Below are positions 41,601-51,400 of a stretch of DNA of 64,000 nucleotides, one piece after another. The notes beneath the pieces are model-generated. The model had not been told where the DNA came from. It made no database searches and was given only the letters and a program-made list of their open reading frames with translations. A program made the position numbers and the translations under genes. The stretch's first letter is position 1, and each line of letters opens with the position of its first letter. The stretch is from Bugula neritina (taxonomy: Eukaryota; Bryozoa; Gymnolaemata; Cheilostomatida; Bugulidae): positions 24,695,128-24,759,127 of the forward strand of contig OZ037767.1 of the NCBI GenBank assembly GCA_964035545.1, written 5' to 3'.

Positions 41601-44600
41601 TGATATTCATTGCTTCAATTGTATGACTAATTGCGCAAGCCGGGAGTTAATTAGCTGAAAACTGACTTGTTCCAAAGCAGACATCTTTGTTCTTTCACTG
41701 TCCATCGACATGGCAATGATCTGTTCCTTCTGCTGCAAAACTTGTTCACGGTATTCTAGCAGCTGAGCATCCTTATCACTTAACATTTTCTACAACAATC
41801 GTCAAACATAGTATATATTTCAAAAGGTGAGGCAATTCCAGTATATCAAAACTTGCCCACCACCTTCGATTACATTAAATATACAGTTAGCTCAGAGTGT
41901 TATTATGATTGAGAGTCGATATATGTATTCATCATGAGATGAAATAATAGACAATGTGTTGGTAATAATTAGATTAAGAAAACGAAAATAGAAAGAGTTT
42001 ATATTTTTTATGGAGAAATCAGCAGCATACCTTCCACTCCTCTACCTTGTTGTTGACAGCCACCATAATCTCATCCTCAGTGTCTCCTTTAGACTTGACC
42101 TGATCAGATATGTCTTGAACCTGGCAAATAGTTGCAGGAAGAACATTTACATAACATAACATAATCACTTCAGAACCTGAATACCCAGCCAATATATTCA
42201 TAAAACAAAGATTTTGATTCACATTTTTTTGGGTAACACAAATAGTCTTTTTTAAGACAAGTAAACACACATAAATTGATTGACTTGAAAAAAATTTAAC
42301 TTGAAATTCAATGTATCTGACTAAAATGTGGTTTACCTGCATTTTCAGTCTATCATTTTCTCTCTTAAGGCCGTCGAGGACTTTATCATTTTCATTGAGA
42401 ACATTCTTCTGTTTAAGATAGTCCTCTGTCAGTCTGTTCATGTCTGCAGTGGCTGCATTCATCTTCTCTTCCATTAGCTTTTGCTTATCCTCCAAGTCAC
42501 GGTTGTAATTCATCAGGTTCTAAAAGTATTACAATAACTTCCATGATAGTTCACACTTCGCAGGCAGAATTTAAAAAGACTCCGTGACCAGGGCTACCAA
42601 TAGTCTACAGAAATAATAAAACATTAAGCTGTTAATACTTGCCAGATATTCATCATTGAGAGTAAGCAACTCCTTGTTCTTTTCCTGCAGTTTAGACCTC
42701 AATGCAAGATCATCGTGCTGTCGACCTTGACCTGCATCTGTCAAGTTTTTCAATCTCTGTATATAATCACTGATGTCAGATCTTTGCCTTTCATTCTGTA
42801 AGTCAAACAAACAGTGTTATATAAATATGAATTCTGAGGACTATATAAGTTATGATGGTAAATGGCAACAATTCTTCTTCCTCTATAGATACTGGCCCAG
42901 AATTCTCTGTAAATTCTTTTGAGCCAATCATAAGGCTTGACTTACTTGAGACAAAATAATACAGTAACATCCTTCATTGATCAGACTAGTATAGTTACCA
43001 GTTGAAGTCATACAAACAATAGTATGCAGAGATATGAAAATCACTCATGAGCATGAATGCATAGTAAATGTTCTCAAACCTCTCTTCTTAGTTCTTCTGT
43101 TCTAGAACATTCTTTTTCCAATTCTTTAATCTTCTGTTGAAACTACAAACAATTTGAAAATAAAACTTGTGTACGTATAAAACCGCATACAAAAAACCAA
43201 CTGATTACATTTTAATGTAACGCTAAATAGACAGTCACAAATGCTTGTCAATTATTTTTTATTAAACACAGTGCAAACTAATTAAAATCTATAAGCAAAA
43301 TATCATTAGTGTTCTAACAACTTATTAAATTTCTACACAAAGTGTAAAAAGTTGAGTTAACATGTTCACTACTAGGTGATTCACCAAAAACATGAGAAGA
43401 CTGCAAGCACCACAGAAGGTGAAAGAAATGTCTTACGATATCAGTATTAGTACGCTCTCTTTCTAGAAGTCTTTCCTTCTCCGACAGCTCAGACTTCACC
43501 ATGGCTAGCTCCCGCTCACTAGCATCAAGTTCTTGTCTTATGATTCTAGTGTGGTCAACACCCCCGCCCGTGACTGCGCCGTCATCACCAAATCTCTGTG
43601 TAAGCACAACGCAACTAAACTTGTAGGAGTTTACAATACTAGTGCTTAAGGTTTCATACAGGAGGAATTGGAATACACTTTAACAAGTTTAAAGTATGTA
43701 GAACCTCTAAGCTAAACCTCAACAATTGTCCTATAGAAAGAAATCACCATTCTTTCTATAAAGCATTGTGACAATGAACCTATAGAAAAATGACTTAATG
43801 CTGCAGAAACAAAGAGAAACAAATCAGTTTCTTTTCACAGAAAAAAATCTTCACCTTTAGTTTCCTCAGCTCCTGATCCAGAACTTCTGCCTCATCTGTC
43901 TTTTGACGCACTGAAATTTATAAAAGTTTCACTTGAGAGCAATTCTGAATCTTTTTTATGTTGACAGTTAATATGTATGCAATGTATAATAACAGCTACA
44001 ATACCAGTGTATGCAGTCTTACACCACACAGAACACAACTGGCTGCTTTATGAACGAAGAGTGAACATTAATAATTGCTTTTCTAACCATCTTCACCGAA
44101 CATATCAACTGTTGCCACAAAGTAACACAAATTTGCTTTGCAATCACTAAGAGTTATCTGTTCCACAGAATTACTGAACATTTCCGAAATCTATGATGCA
44201 ACATTTTACCTAAAGTCTCCATTTCATTAAACTCAGATAACAGCTTCTCATTTTCTTCTTTCATTATTTCATTGGTTATATCTTTTCTAAACATTAATGC
44301 TTGAGCAAGAACAAAAGCTTTCTGAACCTTTTCGATTCCATCGGCATCAGTCAACGAGACCTGGTAGAAACCCAAAAGGTTTGCACACACAGTAATAAAC
44401 ATATTAGTCAGAAATACTTGCGATTCTAAAATCTAATACTTATATAAAATATTGACAAGTACTCACAAGTCAACAATATGAATATTTGCAACAATAAATT
44501 TGGGAATGTGACCCATAAATGAATTGGGAAACATTACAAGGCACATATAAATGCACATTGAATCAATGAAATTATATGGCAATGGTATGCACTTAGTTTA

Positions 44601-44797
44601 TACTACATGGTAATGAAGCAAGTAAATTAAAGCCATTGCTGTAGGTTGTTTAAACTCAAATATATCATTGAAGTTGCCAGAAATATCACCTCAGCCATTC
44701 TGTTGCTCCAATCAGTAACAAAGTTATCATCTTCAGAATTTTGAATCTGATCAACATCGGCAGCCATAATAGCCTCCCAATCAGTGTTGGGCGCCAT
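18861..44797 (-). CDS. CEP290: CEP290 centrosomal/ciliary transition-zone coiled-coil protein
   Basis: Forty-nine coding exons, about 7.49 kb and 2,495 residues; human CEP290 has 2,479. Motifs shared with vertebrate CEP290: start MAPNTDWEAIM, KVEEWK, EMKELNERQRAEH, LISTLKDGKGANKVVEWH, FEEATGSLPD and the end FFEEIEDLKYNY. Nearly all coiled coil; in the family it bridges microtubules and membrane at the ciliary transition zone. Exons, 5' to 3': 44690-44797, 44210-44360, 43855-43910, 43437-43595, 43080-43142, 42643-42795, 42337-42519, 42031-42120, 41667-41789, 40958-41075, 40744-40856, 40450-40592, 40222-40358, 39959-40088, 39590-39725, 39036-39207, 38702-38754, 38344-38508, 37871-38020, 37361-37579, 36866-37096, 35991-36164, 35550-35696, 34915-35131, 34282-34512, 33557-33746, 33115-33241, 32608-32802, 31862-32050, 31400-31534, 31074-31286, 30029-30247, 29496-29661, 28671-28873, 27575-27748, 26990-27178, 26587-26736, 26179-26318, about 25902-26027, about 25306-25446, 24139-24276, 23661-23792, 22878-23062, 21949-22051, 21408-21629, 20686-20829, 19779-19892, 19411-19533, 18861-19007. 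Exon 6 uses a GC donor. Confidence 0.96.
20162..20668. repeat. GTAC-rich 10-bp minisatellite, CEP290 intron 46
   Basis: About 50 tandem copies of a 10-bp unit acagtaccac, with acacaacagt variants, begin 17 bases inside the intron from the donor of exon 46 (20686-20829). Because the unit has few stop codons on the minus strand, all three frames stay open and give spurious Cys/Tyr/Val-rich reading frames. Confidence 0.92.
23294..23647. repeat. GACA microsatellite with higher-order units, CEP290 intron 42
   Basis: Long (gaca)n runs are interspersed with gatatggaccaacag blocks repeated at irregular spacing. The array ends about 13 bases from the donor of exon 42 (23661-23792). It yields spurious Ser/Val/Cys/Leu reading frames on the minus strand and Asp/Arg/Gln/Thr frames on the plus strand. 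Confidence 0.92.
23817..23936. repeat. three 40-bp repeats each with an X-box-like motif
   Basis: Three tandem 40-bp copies lie in the CEP290 intron upstream of exon 42, starting 24 bases from its acceptor. Each copy contains gttgctacgg(c/t)aac, at 23841-23854, 23881-23894 and 23921-23934, which fits the RFX X-box consensus RYYNYY-N2-RRNRAC. Each also has an agcaaccaac word. Whether RFX proteins bind here is not known. Confidence 0.75.
25105..25305. repeat. about 20-bp repeat made of splice-donor copies, CEP290 exon 40
   Basis: Roughly ten imperfect units around acctctcatgacctctacta. Read on the minus strand they contain AG-gttagtag, the same sequence as the true exon 40 donor (CAG|gttagt at 25305), with which the array is continuous. 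The intron therefore begins with a row of donor look-alikes. Confidence 0.75.
25448..25797. repeat. about 20-bp minisatellite abutting CEP290 exon 40 acceptor
   Basis: About 17 tandem units around tatataccagtaatatacac run right up to the acceptor of exon 40. On the minus strand each unit has a TACTGG or TACTAG word followed by tatatag, the layout of a branch site and an AG acceptor. The plus-strand reading frame rich in Ile, Tyr and Val is a by-product. Confidence 0.85.
26395..26580. repeat. degenerate TATACAATATG/GTGTATAT repeat
   Basis: Imperfect units of about 25 bases built from acaggtgtatatatacaa-type words, in the CEP290 intron just past the donor of exon 37 (26587-26736). No coding meaning. 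Confidence 0.55.
30266..30474 (-). mobile_element. tRNA-derived SINE copy 1, CEP290 intron 31
   Basis: On the minus strand the element starts with a tRNA-like head with A-box-like and B-box-like words (ggtctaggggttag, gggttcaaaccc). A body follows with gatgttaggaagagcattc and aattgctcctgta. It is flanked by perfect 15-bp direct repeats, cagtgttataacata, at 30251-30265 and 30475-30489, which mark the target-site duplication. The left repeat begins two bases outside the acceptor AG of exon 32. Family name unknown. Confidence 0.85.
31021..31092 (-). repeat. duplicated splice donor at CEP290 exon 31
   Basis: The end of exon 31 with its donor (31071-31090) is repeated 50 bp downstream in the intron (31021-31040) with one mismatch in 20. 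The second copy keeps the CAG|gtg donor core. Use of the decoy would add 50 nt and shift the frame. Confidence 0.7.
32270..32488 (-). mobile_element. tRNA-derived SINE copy 2, CEP290 intron 28
   Basis: Same family and orientation as the copy at 30266: a minus-strand tRNA-like head (ggtctaggggttaaggc, atgggttcggacccc), the agcgttcagtcataattt body and a ccctcagggattttctcagg tail. Ends are approximate because no clean target duplication is seen, which suggests an older copy. Confidence 0.75.
33275..33470 (+). mobile_element. tRNA-derived SINE copy 3, CEP290 intron 26
   Basis: Plus-strand copy with head ggtgtagtggctagagtg, body gatgttaggaaggacattc and aattgctcctgtaccacat, and tail attaggggttctcacagaac. 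It is flanked by attagctta at 33266-33274 and 33471-33479, a 9-bp target duplication. Opposite in orientation to copies 1 and 2. Confidence 0.8.
34735..34905. repeat. degenerate CAACCAC/CATATAAC repeat, CEP290 intron 24
   Basis: Imperfect units of about 25 bases with caaccaccatataacc and cactatataa words. The array ends about 10 bases from the donor of exon 24 (34915-35131). Confidence 0.55.
35830..36000. repeat. degenerate repeat at CEP290 exon 22 donor
   Basis: Three to four imperfect units share cacagatctctagagt and ctataag(t/c)gc words. The last unit contains the true donor of exon 22 (CTCTAGAG|gtctgtgt on the minus strand), and the preceding unit has CTCTAGAG-atctgtgt at the matching place. 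Confidence 0.55.
36161..36425. repeat. 33-bp array of copied splice acceptors, CEP290 exon 22
   Basis: Eight tandem units of 33 bp (one of 37) beginning tatcctacacagtacatgat. The first unit overlaps the first bases of exon 22 and contains its real acceptor, tgtgtag|GATATGG on the minus strand. Each following unit repeats the acceptor and neighbouring exon bases, usually as tgtgtag-gatat. If an upstream copy were used, the added frame would contain TGA and TAG. Confidence 0.9.
39256..39585. repeat. about 20-bp array at CEP290 exon 15 donor
   Basis: About 16 tandem units around attgtagagtatattacata. On the minus strand the units contain the donor-like hexamer gtatgt or gtatat. The array begins a few bases inside the intron from the exon 15 donor (CGT|gtatgt at 39589) and fills most of that intron. 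Confidence 0.88.
41480..41575 (+). mobile_element. diverged SINE head fragment, CEP290 intron 9
   Basis: The segment gtggtgcagtggacaaggac and following bases resemble the tRNA-like head of the SINE at 33275, but the body is degraded (attctaatgtcac). Probably an old or truncated copy. Confidence 0.4.
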
Positions 44798-47767
44798 GCT
44801 GCCTAATTTGTCAACTTGATACCTACAGTTATATGGCAGTGTCGTAATAAAACACTTACTATTTTATAGTATATATGCATGCTACATAATATATCTAAAT
44901 AAAGGACAAGCCCACCATTAAATTAAGGTTCACTTGTTTTTTTTCAATCTATTGAAAATCAAACAGTTTTATTGTAAAAACCAAGTTGGGTTAGTACCTG
45001 TGACACATGATATTTGTAAAGCTAAAAATAATTAATAAAAAAACCCCCTTTTACAAGATGGTTCATTATAAAATCACTCCAAATTTACATCATGTTAACT
45101 GTGCCACAGTTGAACATGTAAATATAACATTAAATCAAACAACTAGAACATAATATTCAATTCAAAGAATAATTATTTCTGTTATTATTCAACACATTAA
45201 AGTTGAACAATAATTTTAAATACATTTATATGCAGATTATCTATGATTATAAGAAGATATTTTAAAAACTCAATCATGGAATTACTTTTATCACCTGCCT
45301 CTTAATTAAAAAAAAATTCTGAGCAGCTGGGTTCAAGTCATACTGACTTCAGCACTTGAAACTCTTTGCATGAATTTACTTGGTAAAACTATTAACTTGA
45401 GGTTACTTGCTTAAAAACTCCAAGAGATGTGATGCAAGTCTCGGAATTTTCTTCTATTCAAACTTGTACTAAATTACTGTACATTTATGAAAAAATTTCA
45501 ATATTTTTCAGAAATTTATTAGATGTATAAATGTAATTGAAAAATGGATTTCAAGTTTACTATTGCTTTTTAAAATATTTCAACAAAAACCATTCTTTTA
45601 GTAATTGGAGCTCTTAGTCCTTAGAGTTACATACACTTACACTAGAAGACACTTTTTGAAACAAATATGAACAATTACAATTGATTCAAATGGCAGCCTT
45701 ACTAAGACTAGGATCAACTAAGCTTATGAGAAAAGTTTTATCTATTCCTGCCTGATGAACTAGGTTGATAAAAAAGCCTACATCAGCTTAGACTGTAATA
45801 CAACCAATAAATATGATAACAATAGTTACAATATAATTTCAAAATCTACAGTTTGATTAGAGTATTTACACTAAAAAAGTTAAGTTCTTACTTAAGTGTA
45901 AATATTTCAATATAACATAAAACGTTACTACACAATTTGAATTAAATACTCGTATTCTTGGCATATCTAAATTTAAGAAATATAAGCACTTATACCAACA
46001 GCTAAATTGTTATTCGCTAGCAACTTACGATACATCTTAATACTAACAATAATAATAAATATAATATTATAGTTATTATGACTATGACCATAATGATAAT
46101 ACTAATACTAATAGTAATAGTAATACTAATAGTGATTACTATTACGAACATATTTTTAATTATCTTTAACTTTTAGTTTTAAATTTTATGTATGTTTATT
46201 TATGAAACCTATAGTTAAATACTTATAGTAAAACTAATACTGATTACTAATATTAATAATTATTAGTGATTACTACTAGTACTACTACTAGTACTAGACT
46301 ACTAGTACTGCTACTAGTACTTCGGCTTCTGATGCTGATCAGTGAAACTGAATGTGATAGCTGATAGCTAAAGTAAAAGTACTCAATTTTGTTTCAACTT
46401 TACAGTTAAAATACTATCATTTTATTGCAACCTGTAAACAAATTGCTTAATTATAAATATAAATATGAGTATTGGGTAGAAAAATTTGGACTTGGCTAAA
46501 CTATTGCTAAGTGTTGCCATCAAAACTTTTAAAAATTAAAAATGGTTGCAAAGGAGAAGCTGTACGGCTTGTTATGTTTTATAATATAGTATGTTACGCT
46601 CTATGTTGCCGTCCCTGTATTAGTCATGTATTTGCTTTTAAAACTAGGGTTACAATTATAATATGGCCACTCAAAAAACAAGTATCAAGTTAACCAAGTC
46701 TTCATCAACATTGTAATGAGAGATCAAGGCGCAACGTAGTGTTTCGGCCAATCAACGCGATTATTTATCCGTCCAGGCCTATGGTTTTTAACCCAAAGAG
46801 AGTCATTATTGGTCAATAAACGTTAGTGATTGATAAATATTTACTGTTTTGGGCGAGTTTCCTGAAACTGTCGCCGAAGGTTACATTGAAAATCAGATTG
46901 CCAAGAGTTGAATCACAATAATTAGAAGTGATAAAAGTAAAATAAAATTCTAAATTAAAATGCTATTTCTTCAATATTTATTACTTATTAATATTACGTG
47001 CTAGTTCATGTTTATTTTAATTAATATTAAATTCAATTATTGATAATTGAAAGTATCAGTATGAGTATCAGATTCAATATCAATATGATAATGATTACGA
47101 GAATGAGACTCAGACTGTCACCATCAGTATCACTATGAGTATGATTCTATGGATTACTATGAGTATCAGTATGACTATGAGCATGACTTATGTTTATGAA
47201 GATCAATATTAAATCAATATAATTTGCTGAATCGTAGCTACATTTTAATCTGAATCTGATTGAGATTAAAGTTTCACATTACTTTTACTTTTAGTTTCTG
47301 ATTCACTTGATATTTACAATATTATTTATAATTGTATTCGTTTTCGACTTATGGCTTACCAACAAATTTAGTCATGAATATTAATTTGAAATTAATATTA
47401 ATATGATTATGGCTTTTTAAGTTTTTTAATTCATTTTCATAATCGCTGCGATTACTTTCAATTATATTAAATATTTTGTTTATTCATACTGATACTGAAA
47501 TTGATATTCATTTTGTAGCTAATTGTAGGTGCGCGAGTGTACCAATATCATTAACTTATTAGTAGTATGCCAACTGTAAATATTAAATGCTAAATATTTA
47601 TAATACAGCACCAGCAGTAATGAGGTTTTTTCTAATCCTATTATACAATTTTTTTTCAGATTGTTTAGAAAGCATATTTTATTTGTTTCATCAATTTAGT
47701 ATGATTTAATCAAGTAAATTTGGTATTCTATCAACGGTTGATGGGTTGTAAAACATTAAAATCTATA
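44798..47767. other. CEP290 upstream region, AT-rich, no gene seen
   Basis: The left part of the gap between the divergent CEP290 and CIB genes. I find no coding exon. Low-complexity ata/acta triplet-like tracts occur at 46050-46325, with repeated actagt palindromes at 46270-46322. A degenerate agtatc/tatgag tract lies at about 47055-47195. The region 46735-46830 is less AT-rich and has CCAAT on both strands (ggccaatcaacg near 46747, tattggtcaat near 46808), so it is a candidate promoter. Confidence 0.4.
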
Positions 47768-47772
47768 ACTAA
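47768..47772. repeat. target-site duplication, left copy
   Basis: actaa directly before the LTR; its twin lies at 54707-54711. Five bases is normal for Ty3/gypsy integrases. Confidence 0.85.
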
Positions 47773-48352
47773 TGTTGTGATTTTGTGGATTATAAGAATA
47801 GACTAGTAGTCTGCATGCCAGTTATTGTGAGAGAAATAAAGAGTCTTGATTAAAATGAATCTATGAGTATTTATTTCTTCTGACTGCTTCGAGCTCCAGT
47901 ACAAGAATGAATTAACTTTGAAAAGCTTCGCACTTATATAGGGGGGAATTCCCGCCACTAATGAGGGGCCGAAACTCGTGCGAACATCGGGGTTCCGCCG
48001 ACCGACATCGGAGGGAGTACTGCCCAATCTCGGGCAGGTCCCTCCGACATCGTGTCTTCGGTCTCCGACTTCGCACGAGTCTCGGCTTACATATAATAAA
48101 AAGAAAACGAGTGCGAGGGAATACAACTCACAAAAACTATTACAGTAAACAACAAAAATAATAGGAAGGGCAATTCACAATCATTACGCTATTTACTACA
48201 CTAAGCTTAGTTATAATTACAATATTTGAGGCATTAGAAAGCTACGCAAGGAGCTTAGCTATAATTACAGCATTTACAGTATTTACAAAGTTACGCTAAG
48301 TCCATTATAATAGTGACGCGATATAATTACTAGAGCGTTAAAATCCATTACA
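47773..48352 (-). repeat. 3' LTR of the Ty3/gypsy element
   Basis: A 580-bp copy identical to the other LTR except a at 47986 versus g at 54340. In element sense it has a TATATAAG box at 47933-47940 and an AATAAA signal at 47870-47875, giving a usual U3-R-U5 arrangement. U3 has nested inverted repeats, listed separately. Confidence 0.96.
47975..48079. repeat. nested inverted repeats in U3 (also in the other LTR)
   Basis: Outer arms ctcgtgcgaa (47975-47984) and ttcgcacgag (48070-48079) are perfect inverted copies. Inside lies a hairpin at 48009-48046 with arms cggaggga and tccctccg, then ctgccc and gggcag around an aatct loop. The same structure is at 54329-54433 in the other LTR. It lies upstream of the TATA box in element sense and could be a regulatory dyad or an RNA fold in the 3' end. 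Confidence 0.75.
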
Positions 48353-48362
48353 TTCTCCCCCC
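48353..48362 (-). other. polypurine tract
   Basis: Minus-strand GGGGGGAGAA directly before the 3' LTR, the expected primer for plus-strand DNA synthesis in LTR elements. Confidence 0.8.
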
Positions 48363-48454
48363 ATCGAAAAGCATCTCCCTTTTCGATAACAGAAAAACAA
48401 TTTAGCCTCCGTCCGGGGCGTTGAATGCTGGTGGTTCGCAGTTGTTTGTCTCAG

Positions 48455-51400
48455 TCATCGGATTCGGCGTATCAGGCTCTCTATCTCCCTTGTGCATTGA
48501 TCGAGGTGGCAGGATAAGGCCTGAATTCTTTCGTCTAAGTCACTTCTCTGGGTGAGGTCAAGGCCATCGGTAGGTCTAGGGCGCCGTCGTCCACTTGGGC
48601 TAACACTAGGTGGGTGGCCGTCTACTATGTGTCTGGGCTGGTTTGCGAGTTGCTGTACCTGAAGTTGTCCTGCACTTTCAGGGCTACTCTGCATTCGAGG
48701 CTTGGAGTCTTTACCCGTACTGGGTGAACAACTCGATGACTGGGGGCCAGTCAAACGCCCTACGTGATAATCAGCCAAGTACTTGGGGGGTTTCCTGTCT
48801 CTTCTGGCTCTCTCCAAGGTGTTGGAGACTGAGGTATCTGGCCGGTCTGGAGTGTCGTGTATGGGAGGTACTTCCTCCCGGTTTTCGGGTGATGTGACTG
48901 GTCCTGGGTTATCTGGCGGCGGTGAGAGGTCCTCTATCTGTGTGGGCCTAAGGAGTGGATCCGGAGTAGGAGGAACCGAGGGTGGGTTTTGTGGCGGAGG
49001 TCTTGGGCTATTGTCGGGCTCCTCGGGATTACGAATAAAAATTTCCCAGTCTCTGGGTTGGTTCCTTCTCCCACGGGATATGGGTTGGCGGGCCGGCTCT
49101 AATAGTGGTGGTGCCTGTCCCGCAGCTTCTGGGCTTCCATGGTAGGGTTTTAGCCGTTGCTCGTTTTGGACAGATATCTGTCCAGAGCGCTCCACACGGT
49201 ATGTATGGTTGGGTAAAACCTCTACCACGCAGTAGGGGCCTACGAACTTAGGCTGTAATTTAGCCGATTGTCCGCGCCGCCTCCTGTAACTGATCATCCA
49301 CACCCAGTCCCCTTCCCGGTATAGCGGAGGCTCCTCGGAGTCGTCTGTCCGTACCGTCCACTGCTTCTCTCTCAGAGCGTCGTGGGCTCTTCTCATGGTC
49401 TCTACCAACTTCCCCACGTACTCGTGTACTGGAAATTCGGGGGTCGGGATATGGTAAGCAAGGTGCTCCGGCACCCTAGTTTCACGGCCCAACATCAACA
49501 AATTAGGTGTCTCTTGTGTACTGGAGTGAGGGGTGCTTCGATAGGCCCGCATGATCTGTGGTAGCATGGTGTCCCACTCTTCTTGGCTCCTCCCCAACAA
49601 AAGACTCCGGAGTGCATCACCCAGCATCCGGTTATTCCTCTCTACCACTCCATTTCCTTGAGGGTGGTACGGGGTAGTTCGGCTCTGATTCACCCCCCAT
49701 ACTTGGCAAAGGTCCTTTAACAGTTGTGACTGAAATTGGGCACCTTGGTCAGAGTGTATCTGTTCGGGTAGGCCGAAGTAGCAGAACACGTTTTGATCCA
49801 AGGTCCGAGCCACCGTGGGTGCCGATGCATCGGGAATAGCCAGGGCGTCCGCCCACCTTGTAAAATGGTCCGTCAAGACCAAAATCCAGGAATTCCCCTT
49901 TTCTGTGGTGGGCATTGGTCCCACGAGGTCTATGGCTACGACCTGCCAGGGTCGGCCGGCGTACAGCCGGCGCCGACCCGTGGTCTCGGTGGGGCGCCCG
50001 TGTTTGCTGGCCTGACAGACTTCACAATGCCGAATTCTCAGTCGCACATCCCTGGTCATTCCGGGCCAATACCATCGCATCTGCAGGCATCTGATGACCC
50101 GACTGGCTCCCGCATGGGCCTGTTTGTGGGTGTCCCAGATGATTTCCCGACGGAGAGCGCGTGGGCATACGACGCGATCCCTCTCCTGTTGCCGGTTGTC
50201 TGCTGCGAGTGTCATCGTCAGGAGACCGTCTGAACGAATCTGGAGAGAATTCCAGCGGCGGCAGAAGAACTGAAACTCAGCGTCCCCCTGCCGTTGCTGT
50301 TCCTCCGAGGGCCGTCTGCCTTCTTTCTTGGCTCGGAAGATGTCAGCTACTGATCCAGGGAGTGTTTCTTGCAGTCGACACAGCTCCTTGACGTTCTGGT
50401 ACAGTGTGGGGTTAGCACGGAGTGCCTGGACGTCGTCTGAGTGGGTTTCAGGCCGAAGATGGCCGTGCTCCCAACGATAGACGTTGCCGTCCCCCAACTG
50501 TGCCTCGACGTCAAGGCGGGCAGGTCCCCCATCACGTCTTTCGATGTGCAGGCATTGCTTGCAGTTCTCTACCAGTCGGCGACTCATGCCATCAGCGTTC
50601 CCGTGCTTCCTGCCGGCACGGTGCTCTATCCGGTAGGAAAACTCAGCAAGAATCTCTAACCAACGAGCCACCTGACTCGAGGGCTCTGCACGTTTACACA
50701 ACCATATCAGTGATGCATGGTCTGTTCGCAACCGGAACGTTCTTCCATACAGATATGGCCGAAAGTGCTTGACCGCCTTGACTACTGCTAGGAGTTCCTT
50801 CCTAGTGGTGCAGTAGTTTTTCTCGGCGGCCGCGAGAGTCTTGCTGTAGTAAGCCACGACCACCTCACTTCCACCCTGGACTTGAGACAGAACAGCTCCC
50901 ACACTGTGGTCGCTGGCGTCGGTGTCCAGGATGTACTCTTTGGCTGGATCAGGATACGCCAGAATCGGCGCCTCCATTAGCCGTTGTTTGAGGTGGTCGA
51001 ATGCCTGCTGCTCCTCCTGTGTCCACTGCCACCGGACTCCCTTGGCGGTTAGCCGATTCAAAGGCTGAGCCACCCCTGCAAACCCGGGTACGTACTGCCT
51101 GTAGTACCCTACCAGGCCCAGGAATGCCCGCAATTCAGAGAGGTCCCGGGGGACGGCCCACTCCTTCACAGCCTGTACCTTCTCCGGATCGGTAGCGACC
51201 CCGTCACGGCCAACCACATGGCCCAGGTACGTGACTTCTTGCTGTAGGAGTGCACACTTGGAGGGCTTCAACTTCAGTCCAGCAGCCCGGAGTCGGTCAA
51301 AGACCTCCCGCAGACGACTGACATGAGTCGTAAAGTCTGGGGAGATGACAATGACGTCATCCAGATAGATTAGGAGGGTCTTCCAGTGTAACCCACTGAG

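Noticed and set aside
44109-44124. gttgccacaaagtaac as an X-box in CEP290 intron 2
   Set aside because: The spacer between half-sites is four bases, outside the consensus.
47803-48161. LTR-located frames of 66 and 107 codons, present in both LTRs
   Set aside because: Duplicated only because the LTRs are duplicated; no domain, and they overlap promoter and polyadenylation parts of the LTR.
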